DNA of 64,000 nucleotides from Deroplatys truncata (lineage: Eukaryota; Arthropoda; Insecta; Mantodea; Mantidae). Every line of letters starts with the position of its first letter. Within the stretch, counting starts at the first letter, position 1. The position numbers and the translations under genes were made by a program. Below, piece after piece: positions 23,443 through 35,195 of the stretch. Below the pieces are notes generated by a model. That model ran no database searches, was not told the DNA's origin, and saw only the letters and a program-made list of their open reading frames with translations. Where the stretch lies: contig CM060977.1 of NCBI GenBank assembly GCA_030765065.1, forward strand, positions 157,924,052-157,988,051. The letters are read 5' to 3'.

Positions 23443-26209
23443 CTTTCTCTTTGAAATATGAGTAATATAGTTTTTCTTTGCGAGTCAATTTTACATACCC
23501 TCCCGTCAAACACATAACACCCACAAATGTAACAAAACTTCTTAGGACTTTGTAGACATTGTCTCCTGCATAATCCTGATGTGGAAGTCAAACTTTTATT
23601 TTAGCACTTCACATATAGAAGATGAACATGGTATTAAGACAAGCTTTCAGCTCAACTGAAGTTGAGATCTATGATAGCTGTAAATGTAGGCATAAATAAC
23701 TCAACCTGACCCATAGAATACAACAAAGTGCTGGGAATATAAACATAAATATCTGGGTGATAAGGGAGGATGGAAGTGAGCCAAGTAGGAAGAAAATCAA
23801 CAAAACATTTAGAATAACTCAATGAAATGTAGCAGTAAGCCGTATAAGATTCATTCCATGTCGTCGCACAAATTTTCACAAAATCTGACTATCATGTCTC
23901 CGATTCACTTCAAATTTTGTCCATGGATTACAAAAACAAAGTGAATTAGGTTTTAAATTCTATTTTTCTTTAAATCACAATTTTTCTTTTAAAGTATTGC
24001 ACAATCCAGTTGTGAAAATCGGCACACCTCTCTATCTTTAAATTAGAATATCTCAAGGGCAATAAGTGATAATATTATGTTATAAAGTGCAATGCAAAGC
24101 TTAATATGTAATCTTTTACTTAATATTTATTATAATTGATATAATTAATTATTTACATCAATTTCTAAAATCCAAACATTTAAAAATTATATATCCCTAT
24201 TAAAGCCCAAGTTTAAATTTCAATAAAAATTATAAACAAATTCTTTGTAGTTTTTTTGTATACCTATATTTACATAAAACAAAGATCGGACCCTGTATAG
24301 TTAATTTTAAATAAAATAATTTAGAAAGCGATGCGTAGCAGGATTCCAGAGTGGCAGCAGCAGCAGTAGTCTGTCATTGGATGCCTTGTCAACTGTTCAC
24401 AGCACTTTAGTTACACTAGCTTGTTCACATGTAACTTAAATTTGGCATACAGTTGAGTAACATTCAAACTTTCAATCTTATCCTACGGAAAGCAACTTAA
24501 CTACGTGCACTTTTTTTTCCCTTCAGGCTCAAGTGAATACCATCTGGTTATTATTGCATTATTGATTGGTGGAATAAATGAATTTAGCTCGAAGGTACCA
24601 GGGATCCCTTTTGCATTGCTGTATCTTGCCTTAAAATGGGCACTATGTTCAAAACCACTTCTGGATTATTCATCACATTGGCACTTTGTAGCACACAATC
24701 AGTTATCAGTAGGTTGTACTGTTTTTTTGACATGCATCACATAGTTTTAGGTCTGGTGACAAAGTTAAGTTCTCCATTTTAAAGTTTGTAAGTATATTGC
24801 GGGTAACTAAGCTTAATGATTTCTGCCTTATGTTATGCTTGGAAACATTAAATGGATTGAAGCAATAGTCGCAGCTATGTTTCTTCAGTTCACTCAGTAT
24901 GCACTTTCAGAAATCACAGAGCTAAGAATGAACTTCTAATGCAAAAATCTGAACACAAAGTAACATTTAAAATGAAATAGCAGAGAGAGGCTCTATAGAA
25001 TATCAGATTCCAGTTGCTAAGTTACACCGAACACCAGAAGTGATAGCATATCTTGTTCATACTGCGTAATGCATTGGCCGGCGCGGTGTGCTGCTGTAGT
25101 GTAAAGCTCTCTATCAGCAATGTATTTCTAAAACCCTACGCACTAACACAAATAAACTGTTTAAAAGGGTACTTCTAAGGAAGATCCCATTCTAATATTA
25201 ACAGATTTAAAACAAAATATATCAAGTTTCCTCCTGTATTTTTTCCAGATTTTAATATTATATGGTTAAATATGATATTGCAGTTTAAAATATTCATACT
25301 TAAAAAGGTGATGGTGTTTTTATTTCGAAAAAATAGTATTTTATATAAGAAAAACCACAATGTTTTTATGTGCAAAACAATGTATTGTTCTTATTCCTGA
25401 CCATTCTGTATTCCAAGAATAAATTACTTTTATGTAACGTGTGCATAAAAGAAAAATATTAAGTATGCTGTAAATTCTAAAATAATTTGATTTTCTGCAA
25501 AATATAAAATACATGTCCATATATTTTATGCGTAGAACATGTAATCTAAAAAAAGGTGATGTTTTGTGTGTGTTCGGTTTGATGTGGAATGACTCATAAG
25601 CTATATATATATATATATATATGCACATATAACAACTAGATGTGATAGCTAAAAACGGACTTCATTTTTAAAATCTGGGCACTGAATTCCATTAGTCATA
25701 TATTTTCCTTTATACCACAGAATCGAAGTTGACCAGTGATATTCAAGGAAGGAAGTGATTCTACAACACTTGGTATACATCACAGTTTGAAAGGGTGCTG
25801 GGGTAGCTTTAGTAGTTTTGTTCACAGCTATCATGTTGAGGGTCCATGGTTCTATTCCAGGCTCTAGGATGGAGATTTTAAGTTTACTCTATCTAAGCCT
25901 TGACCTCTTCCTCATGTGAAGTATTCCCTAGACCCAACATGGTTCAGATCCACAGAAAAAGCTGTAGTTGCTCTATTCCAATCCATCCTCATTACCCTAT
26001 GGACTTTGCCTGCTGGGTGCCTCCAGCTAATAAATAGGTCAGCCACTGCATGATGGAACAAGATTATCCCAAAGGTCGACATTTTGAGGAGAGTTGAAAC
26101 TACTGCACAGTTTAAACCCAAATCTTTCATGGGTTCTTGTGTGTTTCATAATTAATTTTCATTCTTGTTTTATGTTTTTCAAGACTAATTCCACTATTCA
26201 TTCCTTACT
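23443..26209. other. Intergenic; tRNA-like SINE traces and an (AT)n run
   Basis: No gene recognised. An (AT)n run lies at about 25601-25622. At 25805-25870 the plus strand reads GTTGAGGGTCCATGGTTCTA followed by TTCCAGG, the anticodon-arm to B-box portion of a tRNA-derived SINE. The frame at 24505-24744 is open for 79 codons but unrecognised. Confidence 0.4.
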
Positions 26210-27000
26210 AGCACTACAGCTCACACAGGGCCTGGGCTTCCTAAATTAGTTCAAGCCACCCCTGCCTATCCTGAGTCTTCCTTCTCCACCCTCTTCCACA
26301 TCCTGCAACCGTCTTAAGTCTAGGTGTCTCTTACTCATGTTCCACCTGGATATCTGTGTAATGCCCATTTAGGTAGTCTTATTTCTGGCATATGCTCCAG
26401 TCATCTTAATCTACTTTTCTTAATATGAGATACAATACTTGAATCTCCATACATTTCCAGCAACTTCAGATTACTCCATCTGAACTGACCATTTAATCAC
26501 ACATGGACCCTATGACACTGGTAGCATGCTTTCATTATCTTTACTGCTCTTATTATTGTTCTGTATATGATCTTTGTTGCTGCTTTGGAGTATGTACCAA
26601 ATTTCAGTGCTTTTCCAAGTTGAAAATGCGTCTATTTTCAGCCATTATTCTTGTCTTTATTTCAGCTATTTCATCTTTTCTGTTATAGCATCCAAATATT
26701 TATAACTGTTGCAGCTTTCAAAATTATAATTTAAGAACTGAATAACATATGGTCTCCAATCTGTCTTCTGGTAGTTTTCATATACTTCCCCCCCCCCAAT
26801 TCTCTCTCATCCTAATTTTCTTGCTTCCTTCTCAAATTCTTTTAGAGCTCCTACTAGTGCAGGTTTAGTTCTTGCTTTTACGGCCACATCATTTGCATAT
26901 GCCAGGTGTTGCATTAGTTGATAATAGATCCTCTCATCAGGGTCTGTTGCAACTCCTCTAATTGCCTTTAATTTCACTATATAAACTTAAATAATTTGCC
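26210..27000 (-). pseudogene. Non-LTR retrotransposon reverse transcriptase fragment
   Basis: On the minus strand near 26917-26840 one frame reads MQHLAYANDVAVKARTKPAL followed by VGALKEFEKEARKL. This matches the RT active-site region (YADDxAxxARTxxxLxxALxxLExxAxxxGL) with the first catalytic Asp replaced by Asn (YANDVA). Downstream frames down to about 26240 give SCNSYKYLDAI and a WKSTEIWYIL stretch and then RRKTQDRQGW, compatible with the rest of a LINE ORF2. Many stops. The 5' part and the endonuclease were not found. Dead by several criteria, including the active-site change. Confidence 0.65.
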
Positions 27001-29040
27001 GATTTCCAACTACAACCCCTCCCCAAAAAAAAAATTGTATCTCTGCAATTCTTTCTTGTGAAGATATCACTTGAAAATTCCAGGATCCTTAGACATCCAT
27101 TTCTTTTACTGTTTCCAAAAATAAAACTTGCTCAAAGTTTCTGGAGTAGCAATTTTAGAGAGAAACAAATTATTAAAATCATAAGGGCACACAATGAGAA
27201 TGGATAAAAAATGGATTGACCATACAAATATTTATGTGGATACTCAAAAGGGAAAAACTCAGGACAGGATAAGGACAAAATTATGAAAATAAATTGATAA
27301 AGCATAATATACCAAATAACCTACACACAGCTAGTAGAATTTGATAAATGATGGTAAGTATAAAGCATTTCTGAATAAGAAAAAATATGCAAAAGTGATT
27401 CCATTATCATAGAAAAATATAACTCAGTAGCCAAATCATAAGCCTAGGTGTATAAATTATACACACATTTATGAGATACATTTACTCTCAGACATAGACT
27501 GGAATCGGTAAGTGTTCCAGTCCTAAAAGAAATTTAAATCCACTACCCACAAATCTTTGAAGGTTGTGGTAGGAAGGCATTTCCACTTACAGCTTAGGCT
27601 TGGACAGAGAAATACAGCATTTATATTTTTCAAAAACTTTAAATCACTTCTATTCAACAGGACCATTTCAGCTAATAAAACCCTTAGTTCTTGCCCTAGC
27701 TTACCCGGAACTGGTTCACCTAGTATAATCCTTAGCTCCTAGCTGCCTATTTCCACTGTGCAGGAGTATGCAGAAAAGGGAAGATGCTCCTAGCTGAGAT
27801 AATGCAGTAATACCGCTCTTCTCTTTATAACTGATGTACAGTGACTGCACAGAATTGTAACATTCATATTTTGACAATAATGTAAACACATGAGGTGTAA
27901 GTTGTACTGCTTCAAGAAACTTGGGTCATAGAAAGTAGGAAATGGGACTCGGGTTGACACTGAGCAGTAGGTTGGGTGGCCTACTTGTGCAAGGGCTTTA
28001 TGCCATCAGGAGCAGGTATTACTGCACACTGCAGCACGGTTTCCTGACGGACATGTGCTAAAGCTTGCTATGTAACTCAAGCTTCATTGTTGTGATTAGT
28101 TCTTCACTAATGTTAATAGTAGTGGTCATTTTATAGAAACAATGAATTATTGCCAAAGGCTTCCAAAACACACAAGAATGTCATCAAACATACATAGGTG
28201 TGTCAACTATATCACCAAATTACAATATACGATTCAAGCATTTGTTCACTTCAAGTTCTCTATTCCTCGCTCCAGTAGTTGTTTAATGCACTTTTTAGAA
28301 GTGTGGATATACAGACCTACATCATACATGACTCCTCTGCAGTAGTTTTGATGGTACTCACTTGTGAAATACTTGTTTCATGTCTGTCAAAGGGAAAGGC
28401 TCATTTATGCAAAGTGCTCCTCCTGCAAATTCTGATTACCATCATGCTGTAATTTACACTATTGCAAATTGTAAACTAAAGGGGAACAAAAGACAAAAAT
28501 GATACTTCATTCATTACATTGGTGTTAAGAGTGTTACACCAGCTTTTTTCACTCAGAAAAGTCTAATTACTTCAATATGCATTCCCACTAATGCTTTAAT
28601 AGCCACTCTTAAGAACTGCAATAGTATACTGTGACATAGCCACAGTAAGTGTGTCTTTGCTGAATGAGAAAGAAGACTGAAAATGCAAGATGAAGTCAAG
28701 TATTTTCACTTTGTAGTTTCTGCAGTGTACTTGATGCACGTGTATTGATACTAGTTTTTTGAAGATGGTGAATAATAGAAATATTTACACAAAAATAAAA
28801 TTAAGTTTGACCACACTAGCCTCTGTGACTGGTGATGATTTGTCACACCTGCCAGTGTTGACTAAGCCAGTGAACAATTGAAGGCAAGGCAGCTATTTGC
28901 ACCGAAAAAGCTATATTTAAGTGCTGCATGAATACAACTGTAAATAAATGTTAACAAATAAAGGGAAGCAAAGATGGTAAGATTTAAATGGTGATATTCA
29001 ACTGTCCAATATGATTATATTGTGTCTGCAACAATAAATA
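27001..29040. other. Intergenic, nothing recognised
   Basis: About 2 kb without a recognised gene, RNA or repeat. Confidence 0.4.
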
Positions 29041-29042
29041 TA

Positions 29043-29941
29043 CACTGCTGGTCAAAAGTTTCCAAACAACCAATGAAAATAATGCAATTCAGTGTTTAGC
29101 TTGAATTGTTATTTATTCCACGTAAGTACAAGCAACCCAAAAACCACTGTTTAGAATGCAATATTAGTTAAAAAAAAAAAAGCAAGTATAGGAATACATT
29201 TTGAAAATTTACAAAACACATCTCACATTGGGTGCTTCTATCTGCTCCGCCATCAACCACCGATTATTTAAGCTGGACCACCCCATCCTAAGCCACAGGC
29301 ATGGTAGAGCACACAGCAGGTCTAGCCACACCCAACAGCATATTTCCGGCTGTCTTAACGGCAGAAGGCAGTTCGATTCATACCAAATTACTTGCAGTTT
29401 TCAGTCTATATATATATGGCTGAGATGAAGCAAAACACTCTCCATGAGTGTTGCCAGTTAAAATCAAATTAAAAATCTGCTGCTACTTTTAGAGAGAAAC
29501 GAACACATATGTTAGCATATAATAATGCAATTAAAACATTTGATGTGAGATAATCAGGTGCTTAAGTTACAGAAAAAAAAATTAACGAAATGCGTAAATT
29601 TTAGATGTTAAAATTACAGAACAAAAATACAACAAAATAGTGACATCACCTTTAACAAATTACAAAGTATTAAAAAATTCAAACCAATAATAATACATAT
29701 CTCAGAAATGGATCATGCCAGCCGAAAAAAAGTGTAACTTGGTTATTTATTTCTTAGAATAAATCTGTTGGAGCAAAATGAAAATGAAAGTAATCTAATC
29801 ATTATCACACTAAACTTTAATGAGACAATAAAACATGTCAATATTCTTGCTTCTTTATGTTTACTATCCTATTAGTTTCTTTAAATTACCTCTGTATTAC
29901 ACTTACTACCCTGAGTGTCCAAAAACTTTTGGCTGGCAGTG
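29043..29941. mobile_element. Non-autonomous Tc1-like element
   Basis: Terminal inverted repeats start CACTGCTGGTCAAAAGTTT (29043) and, on the other strand, CACTGCCAGCCAAAAGTTTT (29941). Both are flanked by TA, the Tc1/mariner target duplication. CACTG-x-(G)(T/C)CAAAAGTTT is a common Tc1-like terminus. The 899-bp interior has only a short frame (29201-29428) that I cannot assign, so I infer a deletion derivative with decayed content. Confidence 0.72.
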
Positions 29942-29943
29942 TA

Positions 29944-30479
29944 CATATCAATAGTTGGATTAAATATATTTTATTAATATCTCCAGTAAAAATGGATAGT
30001 GCAGGAAGTTAAACTTCCCACACATGATAGCATAAGTGAGTAGAGGATTTAAAAAAAAAAAAAAAAAAATTTTAACATTTTACTGATACAAAAATGACAA
30101 ATTTTAAATTAAAGGAAACTAGAGTTTTGAATTTTTCCCTCTGGACATTAGAGGATAACCAGGCAACTGTAGAGCATTGATTACACTAGTCTGCATTTTC
30201 AAACGTTTTGTCAGATGATTTCTTAAAAGTAGGTGTTCTTGAATCAAATTTTATGCTGATTCCAGAAATAACTTCCTTTTTTCCTATCACGTCAGGTTTT
30301 TACACAAAAGTAATGTTTTGACAATTTTACTAATGAGCGCAGAAAAGTATTCAAATACCATTTCACACTAGGTAAGGTTTTATTCAGGAAACATTTTAAG
30401 AATACTCTCAAGAACTCCCATAATTTATTTCTAGACTACATTTTTACAAAGCAAGAAGTCAAAGTGTTCATTTAATTTT
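29944..30479. other. Intergenic; poly(A) run at about 30050-30070
   Basis: No gene recognised. A run of about 19 A (30051-30069) could be the tail of a retrosequence, but no source sequence upstream is recognisable. Confidence 0.4.
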
Positions 30480-31085
30480 TTTCAAACTTTCTCTTCTTCG
30501 ACTTCCTTGCAGATCCTTGAAGATGACTGTGCCTCCTCAACATTCAACAGTAGTCGGCATTCATAGTTTCATTCCATCTCCCCTGGACCTCCTCTCCATT
30601 TCCTTAATATCTTGGTGAAAACGTTCACCCTACTCTTCACTATAATGTCCCTGATTTTCTGGAAAATAGTCGATATGTGAATGCAGAAAATGCACCTTTA
30701 CACTTATGTTAAACCATTTTCTTGAAATTCTCCAACGTTGTTTCAACAATGGCCTTGTAATTTGGATCTTTGTTATTGCCTAAGAAGTTTTCAGTAACTG
30801 ATCGGAAGGCATTCCATGCTTCTATTTCTCTCACATTCATTGTCTTCTCAAAATCTTCATCCTTCATCAATTTCTTTATTTGAGGACCAACAAAAATTCC
30901 AGCCTTTAATTTGTCTTATGTAATGAAGGGAAATTTCTTGGAAAGGTACTTGAAGCAGGGTTCATACTGTGGTAGAGCCCTTACAAATTGCTTCATCAAG
31001 CCCAATTTTATGTGTAGTGGCGGAAGCAATATCTTTCTATCTCTATACTTTTGAAGTGAAATTGTGAAGAAAAAAAAAACCAAAA
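30480..31085 (-). pseudogene. Second decayed copy of the FIDSSK/GPQI insect gene family
   Basis: The minus-strand frame ending at 30916 encodes KILLPPLHIKLGLMKQFVRA followed by LPQYEPCFKYLSKKFPFIT. Next, in other frames, come AGIFVGPQIKKLMKDEDFEK and AWNAFRSVTENFLGN (about 30770-30900), ending near 30490 with a basic KSKKRKFEKN tail. This is the C-terminal half of the family seen at 22290 and contains the PPLHIKLGLMK block that the other copy lacks. Frameshifts and stops are frequent. Both copies point the same way and are 7 kb apart. Function unknown. Confidence 0.65.
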
Positions 31086-31290
31086 GCAGTTCTGAAATCA
31101 GCATAAAAAAGTGAGTCAGAATCACTTATTAGTTTTCAGTCCTCCGATATCATGCAGACTAGTGTTATCCAAATAGCAATCAACCGAAACATTAACTGAA
31201 AGCATTCCAATTGGCAATTTCAAATATGTGCACGGAACATGTAGTTCTGTTCGAGGAAAAAACGATTCAGTAACTGTATAAAGAAATTGA

Positions 31291-31560
31291 TTTAAGGATG
31301 CTGTGTACATGGCAGTGGAAACTTAGACTACTATCAAGGACACTACAGTAACAAAAGTTTGGCATAAGCTCCTTTCATCAGACGAGTTTATCACTGGACC
31401 TAAAAAGCCACCAAACAGCCAATTTGTATCAGAACTGGCTGGGCTGATTAAAGAATCTTAGGATTTGAAGAATGTGGCCAGGAAAACATTCAAAACTGGT
31501 GTGAATGTGACGACTGTCAAATACTGACGGACAATGAAATCATTCCAGTACCATTGACAA
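31291..31560 (+). pseudogene. Jerky/Tigger-type (pogo superfamily) transposase C-terminal fragment
   Basis: One plus-strand frame reads FKDAVYMAVET*TTIKDTTV, then TKVWHKLLSSDEF and FVSELAGLIKES*DLKNVAR, with two stops. In a shifted frame ENIQNWCECDDCQILTDNEI follows. LKDAVYMxAExWxxIxxxTxxxxWxKLLP and the later ExVxxWLxCDxxDPGxQxLTDEEI block are the C-terminal signatures of jerky/Tigger proteins of the pogo group (family knowledge). The CENP-B DNA-binding and DDE domains are absent. A pogo-like element with TIRs lies 5 kb away but need not be related. Confidence 0.65.
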
Positions 31561-32267
31561 TCAAGACACTTGCAAAGACCAAGAAGAGCCTAGCAACGAT
31601 TACATCCATGCCGAAAAAGTACCATCCAGTGAGGAAGTTTTTCATTGCCTTGAGACAGATATCAAGTAGTTATAACAAAAATGTGATGCTATACGATTGA
31701 TATCTTTAAAACATTGGCGAGATTTGCCCCTATCCCAAAAAAGAAACGAAGATGGACTTCTCCTTTACTGTAGGCCTATTTTAATTGCCATTTTGAACTA
31801 GGCTAGTCAGTTCTCCGAGTTATTTGTAAGACATGTGATACAAAATATACATGCACAGTTGTGTTTAATATCAGTGTTCCTTTGTTTCATATTGTTTCTA
31901 TGACAGCGGGTACAATTGGTTTTCATAGATAATCGGTTATCTGAAAACCCCACCAACACCAATTGTTTCTGATAATCAATGCTCTACTGTGTTCTATAAC
32001 TGACTAATTAGATAAATATCACAAATGTGTTAGCCTTAAATTATACGCCGCTGAAATTTGTGTGCTTAATGGGGTATAGCAGAATATCTGAAATGCTTCA
32101 AAAAGACCACAGTTTAAAATTCTTTAAACTGGAACATAAATTATTTAAACTGTAACATGAAACAACTTTAAAAAATGTTTTTCAAATTTGTTAATTTATA
32201 CATTTTAATATATAAGGGTAGGAGTAACAAACAAATACAAACATTCAAATGCACAAATCTGTTTTCA
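31561..32267. other. Downstream flank of RpL9, nothing recognised
   Basis: No gene recognised between the jerky-type fragment and the end of RpL9. Confidence 0.4.
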
Positions 32268-32273
32268 TTTATT
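32268..32273 (-). terminator. AATAAA overlapping the RpL9 stop codon
   Basis: On the minus strand the final codons GAA TAA followed by A spell AATAAA, so the canonical poly(A) hexamer includes the stop codon. If used, the 3' UTR would be only about 15-30 nt. Ribosomal protein mRNAs commonly have very short 3' UTRs. Confidence 0.5.
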
Positions 32274-32372
32274 CGTCTTGTATAACTGTTGTTTTTTCTG
32301 ATACATACAGGCCATCAAGAAACTTTCTGATATCTTTGTTTTTCACCGTCGTTGACTGCTGGATCAGGGCAG
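32269..32372 (-). CDS. RpL9: 60S ribosomal protein L9, last coding exon
   Basis: Acceptor CTTTTTTGCAG (minus strand) precedes the exon, which starts with the last two bases of a codon and matches the phase-1 donor at 44650. It encodes (A)[20 protein letters not shown] and then [13 protein letters not shown] before TAA. This is the C-terminus of eukaryotic L9 (uL6), which sits on the large subunit near the GTPase-associated region and the sarcin-ricin loop. The terminal IQDE replaces the more usual short acidic or basic end of other insects. Together the four exons give 46+38+71+1+33 = 189 residues, the normal size of the family (about 190). Confidence 0.96.
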
Positions 32373-33384
32373 CTGCAAAAAAGAAAAGAATGTTGTACAC
32401 TTTGTGGCTCTAGGAATTTGAGAATTACTTTCTAGTAGTAGGATTATGTGGAACAAAATGTTAGCAATATTGAGCTAGTTTGTATAAAGTTAATATACAT
32501 TCACACTGCCCGACCATATCGTTAACACGTGTGCAGCAGTCCAACATACCTACTGTTCTGTGCTGTGACTGCAAGGTTATACTACACATAATATATCCTA
32601 CCATAACATATAAATAAGTTAATATGTTTCAGTCATACACAGGAACCAAAAGATGTGACACATTAATGAGGAAATGTATAACCGAAAAACATAAATGGGG
32701 CTAAATATTAATGGACAAATTGAAGTGTTACCCAGAAGTTGAGACAGTGAAACAAAACAATAATTGAATCTTGAGTCGATGGATACACTAAAACTTCACT
32801 TACTTGAAATTAATCGAACATGGCAAAGTTCGATACCTAAAAAATTAAATGTGTATCTGCAAAAACATAGAAGTGAGTAATGTATACAATCAAGTTCAAC
32901 TGTGTCAGTTCCAGAGGGTGCATATGAGGCACCTAGATGCACACCACAACATTTCCACTTTCAGTACATTTTCAGGAAATATTTTACCAACAATAGTAAG
33001 TTATGTATAGGCCCTATTGTAATAATTACAGTAAAAGGCATAATTAATTTTTTTCATGTTTTAATTACTAGTAGTATTACATATCACATTTAACAATTGA
33101 AGACTGGAAATGGGAAACGCTGTATGTCCCAAAACTAAACATTCAAGAAAATGCAAACAAAATTTATATTACAAACAATTGCCTTTAATTAAACATAAAT
33201 TCTGATACTTCACATCACTGTTAACCTTTCATTCAAACATTTTTTAAAAAGGACATTTGATATTGTGCACAGACTCCCATAAAACTGAACATTTCAGTAA
33301 AGCTGTATGTGCCACGCGACTAAACCAAGAAAATCCTGAATGTCCACCCAAGTTCTTGTAGTCTGAAATCACTGACACAAAGAT
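32373..33384 (-). other. RpL9 intron 3, 3' part
   Basis: Intron sequence. No element recognised in this stretch. Confidence 0.6.
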
Positions 33385-33852
33385 TCATAAAATGCCCTGT
33401 ATAGCAAGCAATTCCTTCTTTTCCTCCGCACTAATTTCGCTTGTCAATGGAAGTTGAGGCACATTTTCTAAGGATGGCAGATCATTGAATTTCCACCCTT
33501 TCTTGAAAACAGAGAACTCATTCCAATATCCTTCATCAAAAGAAGTTTGAATTAGAAGCTTGCCTTTCTTGTCCGAACTGAAACATATAACCGAAGCATT
33601 CATTATCTTCAATTTGTTGATGTTCAGATATGTATCACCTAAGGAAGCCAGATCCAAGAAATTGCCTTCAGCCATGTTTACCACCTTAAAGGGATTGTTT
33701 ACTCCAGCTGTAGCCACCATATTTTCCAGTTCTTCAGGCAACATGCATTTAACATTCTTCTTCCTTTTTTCTATGATACCAAACTCTCGATCAGAAGGCA
33801 TGTAACTATGACCGGACACTAAAAACTTGATTTCAACACCAATGATTCCAAC
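33385..33852 (-). pseudogene. C-terminal fragment of a multicopy uncharacterised animal gene family
   Basis: A continuous 155-codon stretch on the minus strand begins just after an in-frame TAA and reads IIGVEIKFLVSGHSYMPSDR, then EFGIIEKRKKN, an FKVVNM segment and a C-terminal AEEKKELLAIQGIL. The HKFLVSGHSYMPxDxDFGxIEK block is, from memory, the second half of proteins found in many copies in insects, Hydra and other animals, in which it follows a D-x-C-x-GQNRN motif. I cannot find that upstream half here. The remaining frame is intact and contains no stop, unusual among the relics in this window, but there is no start context or splice site to support expression. Biochemical function unknown. 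Confidence 0.6.
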
Positions 33853-34333
33853 TTATATCACATGCTGGTGGCTGCTTTGCAGCAACAGCTGTTCCTTTGT
33901 AAGTTGAATATGGTTTTCCATGAATTCTTAGCTCTGAACATCTTTTTAAGTTAGCAACCTTTCCCTTCCTTTCCATATAACAAAGTATTGATGAACACAG
34001 TATGGAAATGAATGCACAATATGCAAAGCACTACAATAGTAGGAGCTCACAACAGAGACAGGATCCAACAAGTACAGCTGTTGGCGCGTGGCATATACAG
34101 TGTTCACCATGCCACTACCGATGGAACACACATCCTGGTACATCTATCGGATGTCTTTTGAACAGCAAGGAAACCTGTATGGTACTTCCAACCTTTCCTA
34201 TGTTATTCGCCTTGGCACATTCAGCGTTTCCCACTTCCAGTCTTCAATTGTATACACTAATAATATTTTACATTTAGCTGTTTATTTTATAAAATGTATT
34301 CATTAATGTTACTAACAAGATAATGAATGGGAT
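33853..34333. other. RpL9 intron 3, nothing recognised
   Basis: Short overlapping frames only. It may hold unrecognisable 5' parts of the pseudogene at 33385. Confidence 0.4.
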
Positions 34334-35195
34334 ATTTTTACTTTCTCTACAACGTATAGTAAGAGGGGAAGTATTGTATTCCACCCAAAAATTTGATACC
34401 AAGATTTCACCAGAAATACATGTTTTGAGACCCCCTGAATAAAAAAAAAAAAAAAAGCATTTTTGGAAACATGTCCGTGTGTGTGTCTGTGAACAGCATA
34501 ACTCAGAAACGAACCGTTGGATAAACACCAAACTTGGTATTTAGGTTCAGTATCTTCCAGAGATGCGACACGAAGGTTTTCAACAAAATCCCCCCACCCC
34601 AGAATACCCTCTACATGGAACATTTTTCAAAAATTTTAATTTTCTCAAAAATGGCTCCAACGATTTTGATTAAAATACCATATGTTTAAGATATTTTCAT
34701 GACAAATGAAATGTATATCTCAAATTTTCTGGGAATGTCTCCAAAAGTATTCTTCATTGTGAACGACTTTTGCATAACTGTAAACCATAAGAGATAGACA
34801 AAATTTTACTACACAAAAAATGTAGATCACGTTGAAATACACAATTTAAGTCATATACATTTTTTGTTGTTGAGTGAACCATTTTCGAGATATTGCTTGT
34901 TATTCCCTTAAATTTTCCAATACTTATACTTTTTGTCAAATGGGATTTCGTTATTCATTTTTTTTTGTGCTGGTTAAGCAAAGAGAATGGAATACTCCAC
35001 ATAGTAACCAGCTCTTAAAATATTTGACTATCGCATAAAGCCTATCAATTCCCCTGGCATCTACAAGAAAATTAGCAATAAGATTAACATCTCGATATCT
35101 CAATTAACATGAAGCATATGGAGAATAAGCGTTTGCAAAAATAGTTTGTACGAGAGTAGAGAAAATCACGTGAGTGTAACACATCAGATTTTTTC
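34334..35195 (+). repeat. Family R dispersed repeat, plus orientation
   Basis: Starts TTTTTACTTTCTCTACAACG and ends AACACATCAGATTTTTT. It contains all R core blocks in order, including CACCCAAAAATTTGATACC and CAAAAGTATTCTTCATTG. Lies in RpL9 intron 3, antisense to its own orientation in the copy at 38554. Confidence 0.9.
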
